DNA of 64,000 nucleotides from JAKPBU01 sp964425695 (GTDB lineage: Bacteria; Pseudomonadota; Gammaproteobacteria; Xanthomonadales; Xanthomonadaceae): the NCBI GenBank assembly GCA_964425695.1, contig CAYRNF010000006.1:77102-141101 (forward strand), given 5' to 3'. How positions within the stretch are numbered: position 1 is the first letter of the stretch; every line of letters starts with the position of its first letter. Below are positions 18,501 to 27,188 of this stretch, piece by piece. The notes beneath the pieces are model-generated. The model saw only the letters and a program-made list of their open reading frames with translations. It made no database searches and had not been told where the DNA came from. The translations under genes were made by a program, and so were the position numbers.

Positions 18501-18611
18501 GGCAGCGACCCTGCGGTGCTGCTGCGCCAGCTGAACGAGGACATGGCGCAGCTCGTCGCCAGCGGACAGGTGCGCATCGTCGGATCGGTGCACGGACAAG
18601 CGCAGCCGTAG
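15555..18611 (+). CDS. propeller-sensor diguanylate cyclase
   Basis: A 1018-residue membrane sensor that should make cyclic di-GMP from GTP. In order: signal peptide (RLFLRMLLAVTMASTAALAWA), a periplasmic two-component propeller with repeated GYLWVGTQSGLARFDG-like blades, a Y_Y_Y domain (near 680-750), one transmembrane helix (FKLLLAALLAAVVYAGYRY), a short coiled linker, and a GGDEF domain with the active motif GGEEF at 892-896. The inhibitory site RTGD (883-886) is present at the correct spacing, so product feedback is likely. The start is a TTG with GGGGGAA upstream. The sensor architecture mirrors the hybrid kinase at 4421-8035. Confidence 0.9.
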   Translation: MVAKRLFLRMLLAVTMASTAALAWALDPHKSFEHYVRNAWSIADGLPQISALALAQGADGYLWVGTQSGLARFDGVRFTTFTPESEPAIPGLFVRSLLADRAGNLWVGTYKGLALYRDGRFTAVPAAERTRFPALDVAELAARRNGEVIAATSDGLFRVASGRLHAIGGPAPAHGLTVEGDALWVGTVGAVERLGDGQRDRIPLPASAASATVNRIALVDGTPWIGTSQGLFRREGDAWVPVRAHPAVDGVPVSAMLTDRAGNTWIACNAGLARFRGDAFVEFVPDNNPRSLQQMISMLEDREGNLWLGSQLEGVARLWNGWTRRYSEGAGLHDPIVWSVAADPDRDRFWVGTNDGLALLENGRYSRVVPGNALPHPHAYNLLAERDAVWIGTRSGLALWRDGRLGIPAWAGPLAAAQINGFARAADGSLWITSGAGLFQLVQGRLRRFGEAQGLRDPRVRVLRFTGADRMLLGTQDGLYELRDGRARALGLDRGLPPHLDVTAIDVLPDGRIVIGTLGDRSFIEAGGVWHPLGAAQGLPGNSPFFIAHDDRALWLVGIRGIARVPLAGLPTDATPRARIAGEMVLNDRGDANAGQQGYCCNGAGMSKGLMRDGVIWAPSRDGLVALDTRAIVPNPLPPTLKIERLRTARGWQPAPRAGEVLSLAAGVRDIGVDFTALSFQDPRSVQLRYRLIGYDPQWHAVEDTRRRSANYTNLPPGDYAFAVIGANNAGVWSNKPAILRFAIAPYFHETWRFKLLLAALLAAVVYAGYRYQGHRHARRQRILETEVQARTAELNAANARLEQASQTDPLTGVRNRRYLANQIPADLAYYDREASRSGEPAHLVVFALVDIDHFKRVNDSYGHRAGDQVLQQFAQVLGGLVRTGDYLARWGGEEFLLVFRPMHSRHVSMIGDRIRSAVAAHAFGVEGGTLRLTCSVGLAGYPMPQLDPQPGWERMVDLADAALYWVKRHGRDGWARLEPAPGSDPAVLLRQLNEDMAQLVASGQVRIVGSVHGQAQP

Positions 18612-18694
18612 GCGGGCTGCCGCGCGGCGGCACGTGCGGCGGCATGTCCGCCTGTGCGTACGACGAGTGTGGGCCGCGATGCGCGCCGGTTTTC

Positions 18695-19839
18695 CTATCC
18701 CGGTACGCGCAGCGCGCGGGCGAGCGCGCGGTCCGCCGCGTGGATGGCCGCCACGTCGTCCAGCAGTGCGGCCGCGGTCACCGCGGCACCGGCGCCGGGC
18801 CCCTGCACCACCAGCGGTCGCGCCCCGTAGCGTTCGGTGGTGATCGCAACGCGGTTGTCGGTGCCTTCGCCGGCGCACAGCGGATGCGAACTGGGCAGCG
18901 CGCGCAATCCCACGTCCGCAGTCGCGGCGCCCGCGTCGCTGGCATCGACGCGCGCCACGAAGCACAGCCGCTCGCCGCGCGTGCGCGCGGCGTGTTCGCG
19001 CGCGGCCAGCACCGTGTCCAGCGCCGGCAGCCATGCATCGATGTCCTGCGTGTCCGCGCGCGCCAGCGCTTCGGGCAACAGCGACGACACCCGGACCGCG
19101 GCAGGCGCGATCGCCATGCCCGCGGCGCGCGCCAGGATCAGCAGCTTGCGGCGCACGTCCTCGCCCGACAGGTCCACCCGCGGGTCCGGCTCGGTGTAGC
19201 CCGCGGCCCGCGCTTCTCGCACCAGTGCGGAAAACGGACGGGATCCGTCGAACTGCCCGAGCAGCCACGCCAGCGATCCCGACAGCAGGCCCTGGATACC
19301 CAGGACCCGGTCGCCACCTTCCACCAGCCCGCGGATGGTGCGCAGCAGCGGCAGTCCTGCACCCACTGTTGCCGCATCGCCGTACCGGGCATCGCCCGCA
19401 CCCAACGAGCGGGCGATGCGCTGCGCCCTGTCGCAGCCGGCGCCCAGTCCGAGCTTGTTGGCAGTCACCACGTGCACGCCGTGCGCCAGCCAGTCCGCAT
19501 GGTGGTCGGCGACCGCGTCGCTGGCAGTGGCGTCGACCACGATGTCGCCGCGCCGCAGCCGCTGCGTGGCGTCGCACGCGGCCGTCGCGGACGACGCAGC
19601 GCGACGCGACGCGGACACCTGCGGCAGGACCGCCAGCGCGTCCTCGCCGCACGCGCGGGCCTCGCGCGAGTTGGCGATCACGGCCAGCGGTGGCAGCGCC
19701 AGGCGTCCGCGCAGGCGCGCGTGGCGATGGACGAAGGCCGTGCCCACGGCGCCGGTGCCGAGCAGGACCAGGTGGGGCTGCCGCCATGCGGCCGCGCGCG
19801 GCGGCGCGGCGGCGGAAACCCCGGTTTCGACGTGCGCGC

Positions 19840-19843
<4 letters not shown>
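18695..19843 (-). CDS. hom: homoserine dehydrogenase
   Basis: NAD(P)H-dependent reduction of aspartate semialdehyde to homoserine, feeding methionine synthesis. The 382 residues include a Rossmann GTGAVGTAF motif, VVTANKLGLG, and the substrate-binding region (GIQGLLSGSLAWLL, YTEPDPRVDLSGEDVRRKLLIL). It lacks the C-terminal ACT domain and the N-terminal aspartokinase domain of ThrA/MetL, so allosteric control by threonine is not expected. It is the last gene of metX-metB-hom; its ATG overlaps the metB stop by 4 bp. A methionine-dedicated isoenzyme is the likely reading. Confidence 0.9.
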
Positions 19844-21098
<1,255 letters not shown>

Positions 21099-21102
<4 letters not shown>

Positions 21103-22154
21103 GCGTTGGCTCCGGTGGCAGGGTCACGCAGCGCAGCGCCCAGCAGCGCGTCGATGCGGTCGGGTTCCTTCAGGAAGGCGTCGTGCCCGTAGGGGGAGCG
21201 CAGCACCCGCAAGCGGCCGTGCAGGCCCAGGCCTTCGACCAGGGCCACGGCATCGGACAGCGGCACCAGGCGGTCGCCCTCCACCGCGACCACGGTGGTG
21301 GGCACGCGGATGGACATGGCGTCGACCCGGTGCAGGTCGATGGATTCGGACAGGCGCACCCACGCGGTGGCGGCGGTGCGCGCCACGAAGCGTGCGCCGG
21401 CCGCATGCAGGTAATCCTCGGCGGCCACGCGCAGGCCGCCGGCTTCCAGCACCGGGGGCGCGTCGAAGCGTTCGCCGAATTCCTCCGGGGTGCGGTAGCT
21501 GAGCATGGCGAACTGGCGCGCCAGCGACAGGCCCTGCGCTTCCGCGTCGTGCAGGCGCCCCAGCGCCACGACCTTGCGCTGCAGCGCGCGCCACGCGGCG
21601 GCGTACGGGTGCGCACGGTGCGCGCCGCTTACCGCCACAAGCCGCAGCAGCCGCCCGGGATGGCGCACGGCGAACTGCAGGCCCACCAGCGCGCCGTACG
21701 AATAACCCACGAAGGCCTTGACCCGCTCGATGCCCAGCGCGTCGAGCAGCAGCGCGGCGGCATCGGCCTGGTCGGCGGTGTCGATGGGCGCGTCCAGGCT
21801 GCCGTCGCCGCCCACGTAGTCGAAGGCGAGCACGCGATGGCAGGCGGGATCCAGCGTGCGTCCGGGCGCCAGCAGGTGCGGCGCCCAACCCGGTTGCGGA
21901 TCCACGCGGTTCGCACCGACGTGGCGATGCGCGGAGATCCCGCCGGCCACGAACACCACCGGCGCGTCGTGGGCACCGACCAGTTCGTAGGCCAGGCGGA
22001 CGCGCCGCGGACCCGCATGGCGCATGGCCAGCACGGCATCCACGGTGCCGCGGCGCACCGGCGCCGTGGCATCCGGGTCGGCGGAACCGGACCACGCGAA
22101 AGCGTGCGTGCCGCGTGGGTCGGCGGTGATGGGCGAAGGTTCGGCAAGGGACAT
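21099..22154 (-). CDS. metX: homoserine O-acyltransferase (MetX type)
   Basis: First committed enzyme of methionine synthesis, activating homoserine at its hydroxyl. The 351 residues show an alpha/beta-hydrolase fold: GGISAHRHV, the nucleophile Ser152 in VGYSYGALVG, the late Asp in VVAVEGDRLVPL and the His in SPYGHDAFLKE. Several MetX-type enzymes of this lineage use succinyl-CoA instead of acetyl-CoA; the donor cannot be decided here. The ATG at 22154 has GGAG 7 bp upstream, which is buried in a hairpin. It lies behind a SAM-I riboswitch. Confidence 0.92.
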
Positions 22155-22161
22155 GGCGGCA

Positions 22162-22184
22162 CTCCGATGGAGGAAGCCATCGGA
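22162..22184 (-). promoter_or_regulatory. hairpin sequestering the metX Shine-Dalgarno sequence
   Basis: On the minus strand an 8-bp perfect stem, TCCGATGG / CCATCGGA with loop CTTCCT, ends inside the GGAG ribosome-binding sequence (22165-22162) 7 bp before the metX ATG. In this fold the ribosome site is partly closed, so it is a plausible expression platform for translational control by the riboswitch. Confidence 0.55.
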
Positions 22185-22200
22185 TCGCGCGGGGTCTGCC

Positions 22201-22240
22201 GGAAAGGCCGGCGATGCGATCGCCAGCGGAAGCGCCGGCC
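22201..22240 (-). promoter_or_regulatory. possible terminator hairpin of the metX riboswitch
   Basis: On the minus strand GGCCGGCG pairs with CGCCGGCC across a 19-nt loop and is followed by TTTCC. A competing smaller hairpin GGCGAT / ATCGCC overlaps the 3' arm. The T-run is short, so it may be a weak terminator or only a switching element. Confidence 0.4.
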
Positions 22241-22259
22241 TGCGGTGCAGGCGGCACGA

Positions 22260-22388
22260 CCATCTTCCGGTGGACGCACAGGTCCCCGCAGGATTTGGCA
22301 CCGCGAAGGAGGCAGCGCCCTGCGGCGTGCCTCCATCAGGTTGCCCCGGCTTCTTCGGGCCTGTCCCTCAGCCGGTCTCGATGGATGG
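22260..22388 (-). promoter_or_regulatory. SAM-I (S-box) riboswitch
   Basis: The minus strand carries the S-box core: GAGACCGGCTGAGGGAC, then GGCCCGAAGAAGCCGGGGC, then AACCTGATGGAGGCACGCCG, a variable P3/P4 region, and GGTGCCAAATCCTGCGGG. The closing helix P1 is CCATC (22388-22384) with GATGG (22264-22260). These match the conserved joining sequences and kink-turn region of SAM-I. It binds S-adenosylmethionine and, by family rule, turns off the downstream genes metX-metB-hom when SAM is abundant. Confidence 0.93.
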
Positions 22389-22392
22389 CGGC

Positions 22393-22421
22393 AGGATGCC
22401 CGCGCGATTCCGGCTTGTCAA
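22393..22421 (-). promoter_or_regulatory. promoter of the metX-metB-hom operon
   Basis: Minus strand TTGACA (22421-22416), a 17-bp spacer, then CATCCT (22398-22393). Transcription would start near 22386, right at the first helix of the riboswitch, so promoter and aptamer positions support each other. Confidence 0.65.
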
Positions 22422-22444
22422 TCGCTTCATGCGCATGAAGCGAT
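22421..22444. promoter_or_regulatory. perfect 24-bp palindrome, probable operator
   Basis: ATCGCTTCATGC is followed directly by its exact complement GCATGAAGCGAT. It abuts the -35 box of the metX promoter, sharing one base with it. A related but imperfect ATCGCTTC...TGAAG lies at 22475-22491 towards the divergent gene. Perfect symmetry and position suggest a dimeric transcription factor; the regulator is not encoded here. SahR- or MetR-type methionine regulators are possible. Confidence 0.6.
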
Positions 22445-22502
22445 GGATGCAGCGCGCCACGCGCTGGCGCACCCATCGCTTCTGGGCGTGAAGACGTTTG
22501 CG

Positions 22503-22508
22503 CATACT
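22503..22508 (+). promoter_or_regulatory. -10 element of the propeller lipoprotein gene
   Basis: CATACT lies 6 bp before the ATG at 22515, with no Shine-Dalgarno sequence between, again fitting a leaderless message. Confidence 0.35.
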
Positions 22509-22514
22509 GGGCCC

Positions 22515-23660
22515 ATGCCGACGTCCCGCCGCACCTCCGCCCCGTTTCCCGCCCGTTGCCTGGCGCTCGCCTGCGCTACAGCGCTGCTGGCCGCCTGTGC
22601 CGCTTCCGGGCCGCAGCAGGAGCCTCCCCGGTCGCAGGCCACGGCGCCGGCCGCGGTACGCATCGCCGAGCGCTACGTGGTGGGTGACTTGGGCAAGGAG
22701 GAGCTCGACTCGCTGGCCACCTGGGCCGCGCCCGACGGCCGTACCTGGCTGATCGCCAGCGGCAAGGCCACCGACCGGCTCTCCGTCTTCGACGCGGACA
22801 CCGGCGCGCACCTGCGCACGGTGGGCGGACCCGGGCGGGCCGCCGGCCAGTTCGACCGGCCCAACGGCGTGGCCGTGCAGCAGGCCGGCAAGCAGGCGCT
22901 GGTGTTCGTGGTGGAACGCGACAACCACCGGGTGCAGGTGTTCGGCCTGCCCGATTTCGCGCCGCTGGCCGTGTTCGGCGCGGGGCGCCTGCGCAGCCCT
23001 TACGGCATCTGGGTGCACGCGCCCACGCCGGGCAGGATCGATGCCTACGTGACCGACAGCTTCATGTACGGCGAGCGCTTCGACGTGGTGCCGCCGCTGC
23101 CCGAACTGGTGCAGCGCGTGCGCCGGTTCCGGCTCGCCCTGGACGAGGGCCGCATCGACGCGCAGGACGCAGGCGACTTCGGAGATACCAGCGAAGCCGG
23201 CGCATTGCGCCTGGTGGAATCGCTGGCTGGCGATCCCGCCCACGGACGCCTGCTGATCGCCGACGAAGCCACCGGCCCCGCACCCCGCCGCTCCAACCTG
23301 CGCGAGTACACGCTCGATGGCCGCTTCACCGGACGCAGCCTGCCCGAGGGCAGTTTCGACGCCGAAGCCGAAGGCATCGCACTGTGGTCCTGCGGTGGCG
23401 ACACCGGCTACTGGGTCGCCGTGGACCAGCTCTTCCCCCTGACGCGCTTCCACCTGTTCGACCGCAAGACGCTGCGCTGGCACGCGACTTGGCAGGGGCA
23501 GACCACCGCCAATACCGACGGCATCGCCCTGCACGCCGCGCCCACGCGCGCGTTCCCGCACGGCGCGCTGTTCGCGGTGCACCAGGACAAGGCCATCGCC
23601 GCCTTCGACCTGGGCGACGTGGCGCGCGCGCTGCGCCTGGCACCGGGATGCACGCCCTGA
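22515..23660 (+). CDS. propeller lipoprotein (NHL/phytase-like)
   Basis: A 381-residue exported lipoprotein. The signal peptide ends in a clean lipobox, LLAAC. The mature part has repeated propeller strands: FDRPNGVAVQQ, LVFVVERDNHRVQVFGLPDF, LLIADEATG, DAEAEGIALW and ANTDGIALH, which fit NHL or beta-propeller phytase-like families. Catalytic phytase residues cannot be confirmed by eye, so no enzyme activity is claimed. Its last 13 bp overlap the start of the M23 peptidase gene, implying co-translation. It is divergent from the metX leader. Confidence 0.75.
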   Translation: MPTSRRTSAPFPARCLALACATALLAACAASGPQQEPPRSQATAPAAVRIAERYVVGDLGKEELDSLATWAAPDGRTWLIASGKATDRLSVFDADTGAHLRTVGGPGRAAGQFDRPNGVAVQQAGKQALVFVVERDNHRVQVFGLPDFAPLAVFGAGRLRSPYGIWVHAPTPGRIDAYVTDSFMYGERFDVVPPLPELVQRVRRFRLALDEGRIDAQDAGDFGDTSEAGALRLVESLAGDPAHGRLLIADEATGPAPRRSNLREYTLDGRFTGRSLPEGSFDAEAEGIALWSCGGDTGYWVAVDQLFPLTRFHLFDRKTLRWHATWQGQTTANTDGIALHAAPTRAFPHGALFAVHQDKAIAAFDLGDVARALRLAPGCTP

Positions 23661-24604
23661 GGCAGCACGCGCGCGCCGGGTTTGCCGCGCTGCTGGCGGT
23701 GGCCTGCGCCGCGGCCGCCCTGTCGGCGCACGCGGCCCGCGTGTACCGCTGGAAGGACCCCGGCGGCACCGTCCGCTACGGCGACCAGCCCCCCGCGGCC
23801 ACGGCGCGGCCCGCGTCCGTCGAGGTGATCCCGATGCGCGCCGAGCCCGGCGCGATCGCCCGCCTGCGCATCGCGGCGGCCGAAGACGGCTACCAGGCCT
23901 GGGCCGAGAACGCACTGGCCGGCCCGGTGGAGGTCCGCCTGAGCTTCAGCCGTGCACGCAACGCGCGCGGCGAACCGGAGCTGCCCGCGCGCGCCACGGT
24001 GCCCGCGCACGACAGTGCCCTGGTGGCGCGCATCTTCGGCCTGGGCGCGCGCACCAGCGGCGATTTCGAACTGCGCCTGGACGCGGTGCCGGGCCAGCCG
24101 GGCGCTCGCCATCGCGACGTCGAGTACGTGTTCCCGCTGCGCACGCACGACCTACGCGTGGAGCAGGGCTTCGGCGGCGCCTTCAGCCACCAGGACGAGC
24201 AGAACCGCTACGCGGTGGACTTCGCCGCGCCGCCGGGCACCGAGGTGGTCGCCGCGCGCGACGGCGTGGTGATGCAGGTGGAGAACGACTTCGACCGCGC
24301 CGGCCTGAACCGCGAGAAGTACGCCGGACGCGCCAACTTCGTGCGCATCGTCCATGACGACGGGACCATGGCCCTGTATGCCCACCTGCAGGAACGCGGC
24401 GTCATGGTGCGCATGGGCCAGCGGGTCCGCGCCGGACAGCTGATCGGCCGCTCCGGCAACACCGGCTTCACCAGCGGCCCGCACCTGCACTTCGCCGTGC
24501 AGGCCAACCACGGCATGCGCCTGGTCGCGCTGCCGTTCCGCATGTTCGGACCACAGGGGATCCTGCGGTTCGGCGAAGCGCGCCAGAGCGGGAGTCCGCC
24601 GTAG
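23648..24604 (+). CDS. M23-family peptidase with N-terminal DUF4124 segment
   Basis: Exported 318-residue protein. After the signal peptide (ALLAVACAAAALSAHA) comes a DUF4124-like strand ARVYRWKDPGGTVRYGDQPP, a beta-rich middle part, and a LytM/M23 domain: SHQDEQNRYAVDFAAPPGT, a glycine-rich GRSGNTGFTSG, and the zinc-binding HLHF. M23 enzymes cut peptidoglycan cross-links in the periplasm; some are inactive regulators. The first metal ligand is in the region SHQDEQNRYAVDF, where the usual H-x-G-x-D spacing is altered, so activity is likely but not certain. Confidence 0.82.
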   Translation: MHALRQHARAGFAALLAVACAAAALSAHAARVYRWKDPGGTVRYGDQPPAATARPASVEVIPMRAEPGAIARLRIAAAEDGYQAWAENALAGPVEVRLSFSRARNARGEPELPARATVPAHDSALVARIFGLGARTSGDFELRLDAVPGQPGARHRDVEYVFPLRTHDLRVEQGFGGAFSHQDEQNRYAVDFAAPPGTEVVAARDGVVMQVENDFDRAGLNREKYAGRANFVRIVHDDGTMALYAHLQERGVMVRMGQRVRAGQLIGRSGNTGFTSGPHLHFAVQANHGMRLVALPFRMFGPQGILRFGEARQSGSPP

Positions 24605-24725
24605 GGCGGGCTCACGCCGGGACGCTTTCGCAAGGCGTCCTGGCAATAGGCGCAAAGTTCGCGGCCGGAGCCGCTCCCGCGGCACGGCATCGGCGCAGCG
24701 GGGCCGGGTATGCGCCCCACCCGCC

Positions 24726-24731
24726 TATAAT
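24726..24731 (+). promoter_or_regulatory. consensus -10 element of prfC
   Basis: A perfect TATAAT stands out in GC-rich DNA 48 bp upstream of the prfC ATG. No good -35 is seen at 17 bp. Confidence 0.5.
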
Positions 24732-24779
24732 CCGCGCCCTCCCGCCCTGCTCCCGGCGCGCCCGAAGCGCGCATCCGCC

Positions 24780-26399
24780 ATGTCCGCCGTCCGCCTGTCA
24801 GAAACCGCCGCGCAAGCCGCGCGCCGCCGCACCTTCGCCATCATTTCGCACCCGGACGCCGGCAAGACCACGCTGACGGAGAAGCTGCTGCTGTTCGGCG
24901 GCGCGATCCAGATGGCCGGCTCGGTGAAGGGCCGCAAGGCCGCGCGCCACGCCACGTCCGACTGGATGGCGCTGGAGAAGGAGCGCGGGATCTCGGTGAC
25001 CTCGTCGGTGATGCAGTTCCCGTACGAAGGCAAGATCGTCAACCTGCTCGACACGCCGGGCCACGCCGACTTCGGCGAGGACACCTACCGCGTGCTCACC
25101 GCCGTAGACAGCGCGCTGATGGTGATCGACGTGGCCAAGGGCGTGGAAGAGCGCACGATCAAGCTGATGGAGGTGTGCCGGCTGCGCGACACGCCGATCA
25201 TGACCTTCATCAACAAGCTCGACCGCGAGGGCAAGGATCCGATCGACCTGCTGGATGAAGTCGAAAGCGTGCTGGGCATCCAGTGCGCACCGGTCACCTG
25301 GCCGATCGGCATGGGCCAGCGCCTGAAGGGCGTCGTGCACCTGCTCACCGGCGAGGTGCACCTGTACGAGCCCGGCCGCAACTTCACCCGCCAGGATTCC
25401 ACGATCTTCGCCTCGCTGGACGATCCGGAACTCGAGTCGCGCATCGGCACCGAGATGCTCGCCGCACTGCGCGATGAGCTGGAGCTGGTGCAGGGCGCCA
25501 GCCATCCCTTCGACAAGCAGGCCTACCTGGACGGCAGGCAGACGCCGGTGTTCTTCGGCTCGGGCGTCAACAACTTCGGCGTGCAGCCGCTGCTGGACTT
25601 CTTCGTCGAGCACGCGCCCTCGCCCCAGCCGCGCGAGACCACCGGCCGCGAGGTGCAGCCCGACGAGAACAAGCTGACCGGCTTCGTCTTCAAGATCCAG
25701 GCCAACATGGACCCGCAGCACCGCGACCGCGTGGCCTTCATGCGCGTGTGCTCGGGCCGCTTCGAGGCCGGCATGAAGACCTTCCACGTGCGCAGCGGCA
25801 AGGAGATGAAGCTGGCCAACGCGCTGACCTTCATGGCCAGCGACCGCGAGATCGCCGCAGAGGCGTTCCCGGGCGACGTGATCGGCATCCACAACCACGG
25901 CACCATCTCGATCGGCGACACGTTCACCGAAGGCGAGGCGCTGTCGTTCACCGGCATTCCCAACTTCGCCCCGGAGCTGTTCCGCCGCGCGCGCCTGCGC
26001 GACCCGCTGAAGCTCAAGCAATTGCAGAAGGGCCTGGCGCAGCTGTCCGAGGAAGGCGCGACCCAGTTCTTCCGCCCGCTGATGAGCAACGACCTGATCC
26101 TGGGCGCGGTGGGCGTGCTGCAGTTCGACGTGGTGGCGTACCGGCTGAAGGACGAGTACGGCGTGGATGCCACGTTCGAGCAGGTGCAGGTCGCCACCGC
26201 ACGCTGGATCCGCTGCGACGACGCGAAGAAGCTGGAAGAGTTCCGCGACAAGAACGCGCTGAACCTGGCGCTGGACGCGGCCGGCCACCTGGTCTACCTG
26301 GCGCCCACGCGCGTCAACCTGCAGCTGGCGCAGGAGCGCGCGCCTGGCGTTCAGTTCCTCGCCACGCGCGAGCACGCCCACGCCGTGGAAACGGGCTGA
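24780..26399 (+). CDS. prfC: peptide chain release factor 3
   Basis: Translational GTPase that removes RF1/RF2 from the ribosome after termination. The 539 residues match RF3. The P-loop HPDAGKTTL is near residue 24, the switch region contains ERGISVTSSVMQF, DTPGHADF is the G3 motif and NKLD the G4 motif; the C-terminal domain III follows (TLEQVQVATARW-like segment near 470). The sequence NNFGVQPLLDFFVEHAPSP distinguishes RF3 from EF-G. Single gene with its own TATAAT. Confidence 0.97.
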   Translation: MSAVRLSETAAQAARRRTFAIISHPDAGKTTLTEKLLLFGGAIQMAGSVKGRKAARHATSDWMALEKERGISVTSSVMQFPYEGKIVNLLDTPGHADFGEDTYRVLTAVDSALMVIDVAKGVEERTIKLMEVCRLRDTPIMTFINKLDREGKDPIDLLDEVESVLGIQCAPVTWPIGMGQRLKGVVHLLTGEVHLYEPGRNFTRQDSTIFASLDDPELESRIGTEMLAALRDELELVQGASHPFDKQAYLDGRQTPVFFGSGVNNFGVQPLLDFFVEHAPSPQPRETTGREVQPDENKLTGFVFKIQANMDPQHRDRVAFMRVCSGRFEAGMKTFHVRSGKEMKLANALTFMASDREIAAEAFPGDVIGIHNHGTISIGDTFTEGEALSFTGIPNFAPELFRRARLRDPLKLKQLQKGLAQLSEEGATQFFRPLMSNDLILGAVGVLQFDVVAYRLKDEYGVDATFEQVQVATARWIRCDDAKKLEEFRDKNALNLALDAAGHLVYLAPTRVNLQLAQERAPGVQFLATREHAHAVETG

Positions 26400-26467
26400 T
26401 CTCCCGCGATGCGTTCGAACGCGTCGAGCTGAGCAAAGACTCCGCTCGGCCCGGGCAAGGTCGCCGC

Positions 26468-27124
26468 ATGGACACCACCTTCCCGCACCCGCCCGCGGCC
26501 ACCGCCGAAGACCGCTCCAGCACCGCCACCGCCATCGCGGGCCTGCTGGCCGCGGTCGTAGGCGCCGCGGTGCTGATCGTGGCGGGAGCGCAGGCCGCGG
26601 ACGGCTGGCGCCTGGCGTCGGCGATCGTGTTCGCGGCGTCGCTGGTGGCGTTGCACCTGGCGTCCACGCTCTATCACGCCGAATCGCGCCCGGCACGCAA
26701 GGCGCGGCTCAAGGTCTTCGACCATTGCGCGATCTACGTGCTGATCGCCGGCACCTACACGCCGTTCACCCTGATCGGGCTGCGCGGCCCGCTGGGCTGG
26801 ACGCTGTTCATCGCGATCTGGTCGCTGGCCGCGCTGGGCATCGTGTTCAAGCTGTTCACCACCGGGCGTCTGCGCGTGCTGTCCACGGCGATCTACGTGG
26901 CCATGGGCTGGCTGGTGCTGCTTGCGATCAAGCCGGTGTATGCGGCGCTGGATGCGTGGACCTTCGGCTGGCTGCTGGCAGGCGGCGTGGCGTACACCGC
27001 AGGCACGCTGTTCTACCACCGGCCCTCGGTGCCGCACGCGCATGCGATCTGGCACCTGTTCGTGATCGGCGGCAGCGCCTGCCATTTCGTCGCGATCCTG
27101 GCGCAGGTGACCTCGCCAGCCTGA
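26468..27124 (+). CDS. HlyIII/PAQR-family membrane protein
   Basis: A 218-residue inner-membrane protein with seven hydrophobic segments. Family residues are visible: ASTLYHAES, FDHCAIYVLIAGTYTPF, and the C-terminal HAIWHLFVIGGSACHF, which supply the metal-binding histidines and Asp of the hemolysin III / adiponectin-receptor superfamily. Despite the name, bacterial members are probably lipid hydrolases or membrane-homeostasis proteins. The ATG at 26468 follows GGTCGCCGC and lacks a strong ribosome site. It stands between prfC and the AsmA gene. Confidence 0.88.
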   Translation: MDTTFPHPPAATAEDRSSTATAIAGLLAAVVGAAVLIVAGAQAADGWRLASAIVFAASLVALHLASTLYHAESRPARKARLKVFDHCAIYVLIAGTYTPFTLIGLRGPLGWTLFIAIWSLAALGIVFKLFTTGRLRVLSTAIYVAMGWLVLLAIKPVYAALDAWTFGWLLAGGVAYTAGTLFYHRPSVPHAHAIWHLFVIGGSACHFVAILAQVTSPA

Positions 27125-27188
27125 ACGCAGCAGGTTCCTGCACGCACGCTTCACCATCGCTTGACCGGCGCCGGGCCAGTTTGCGGCG

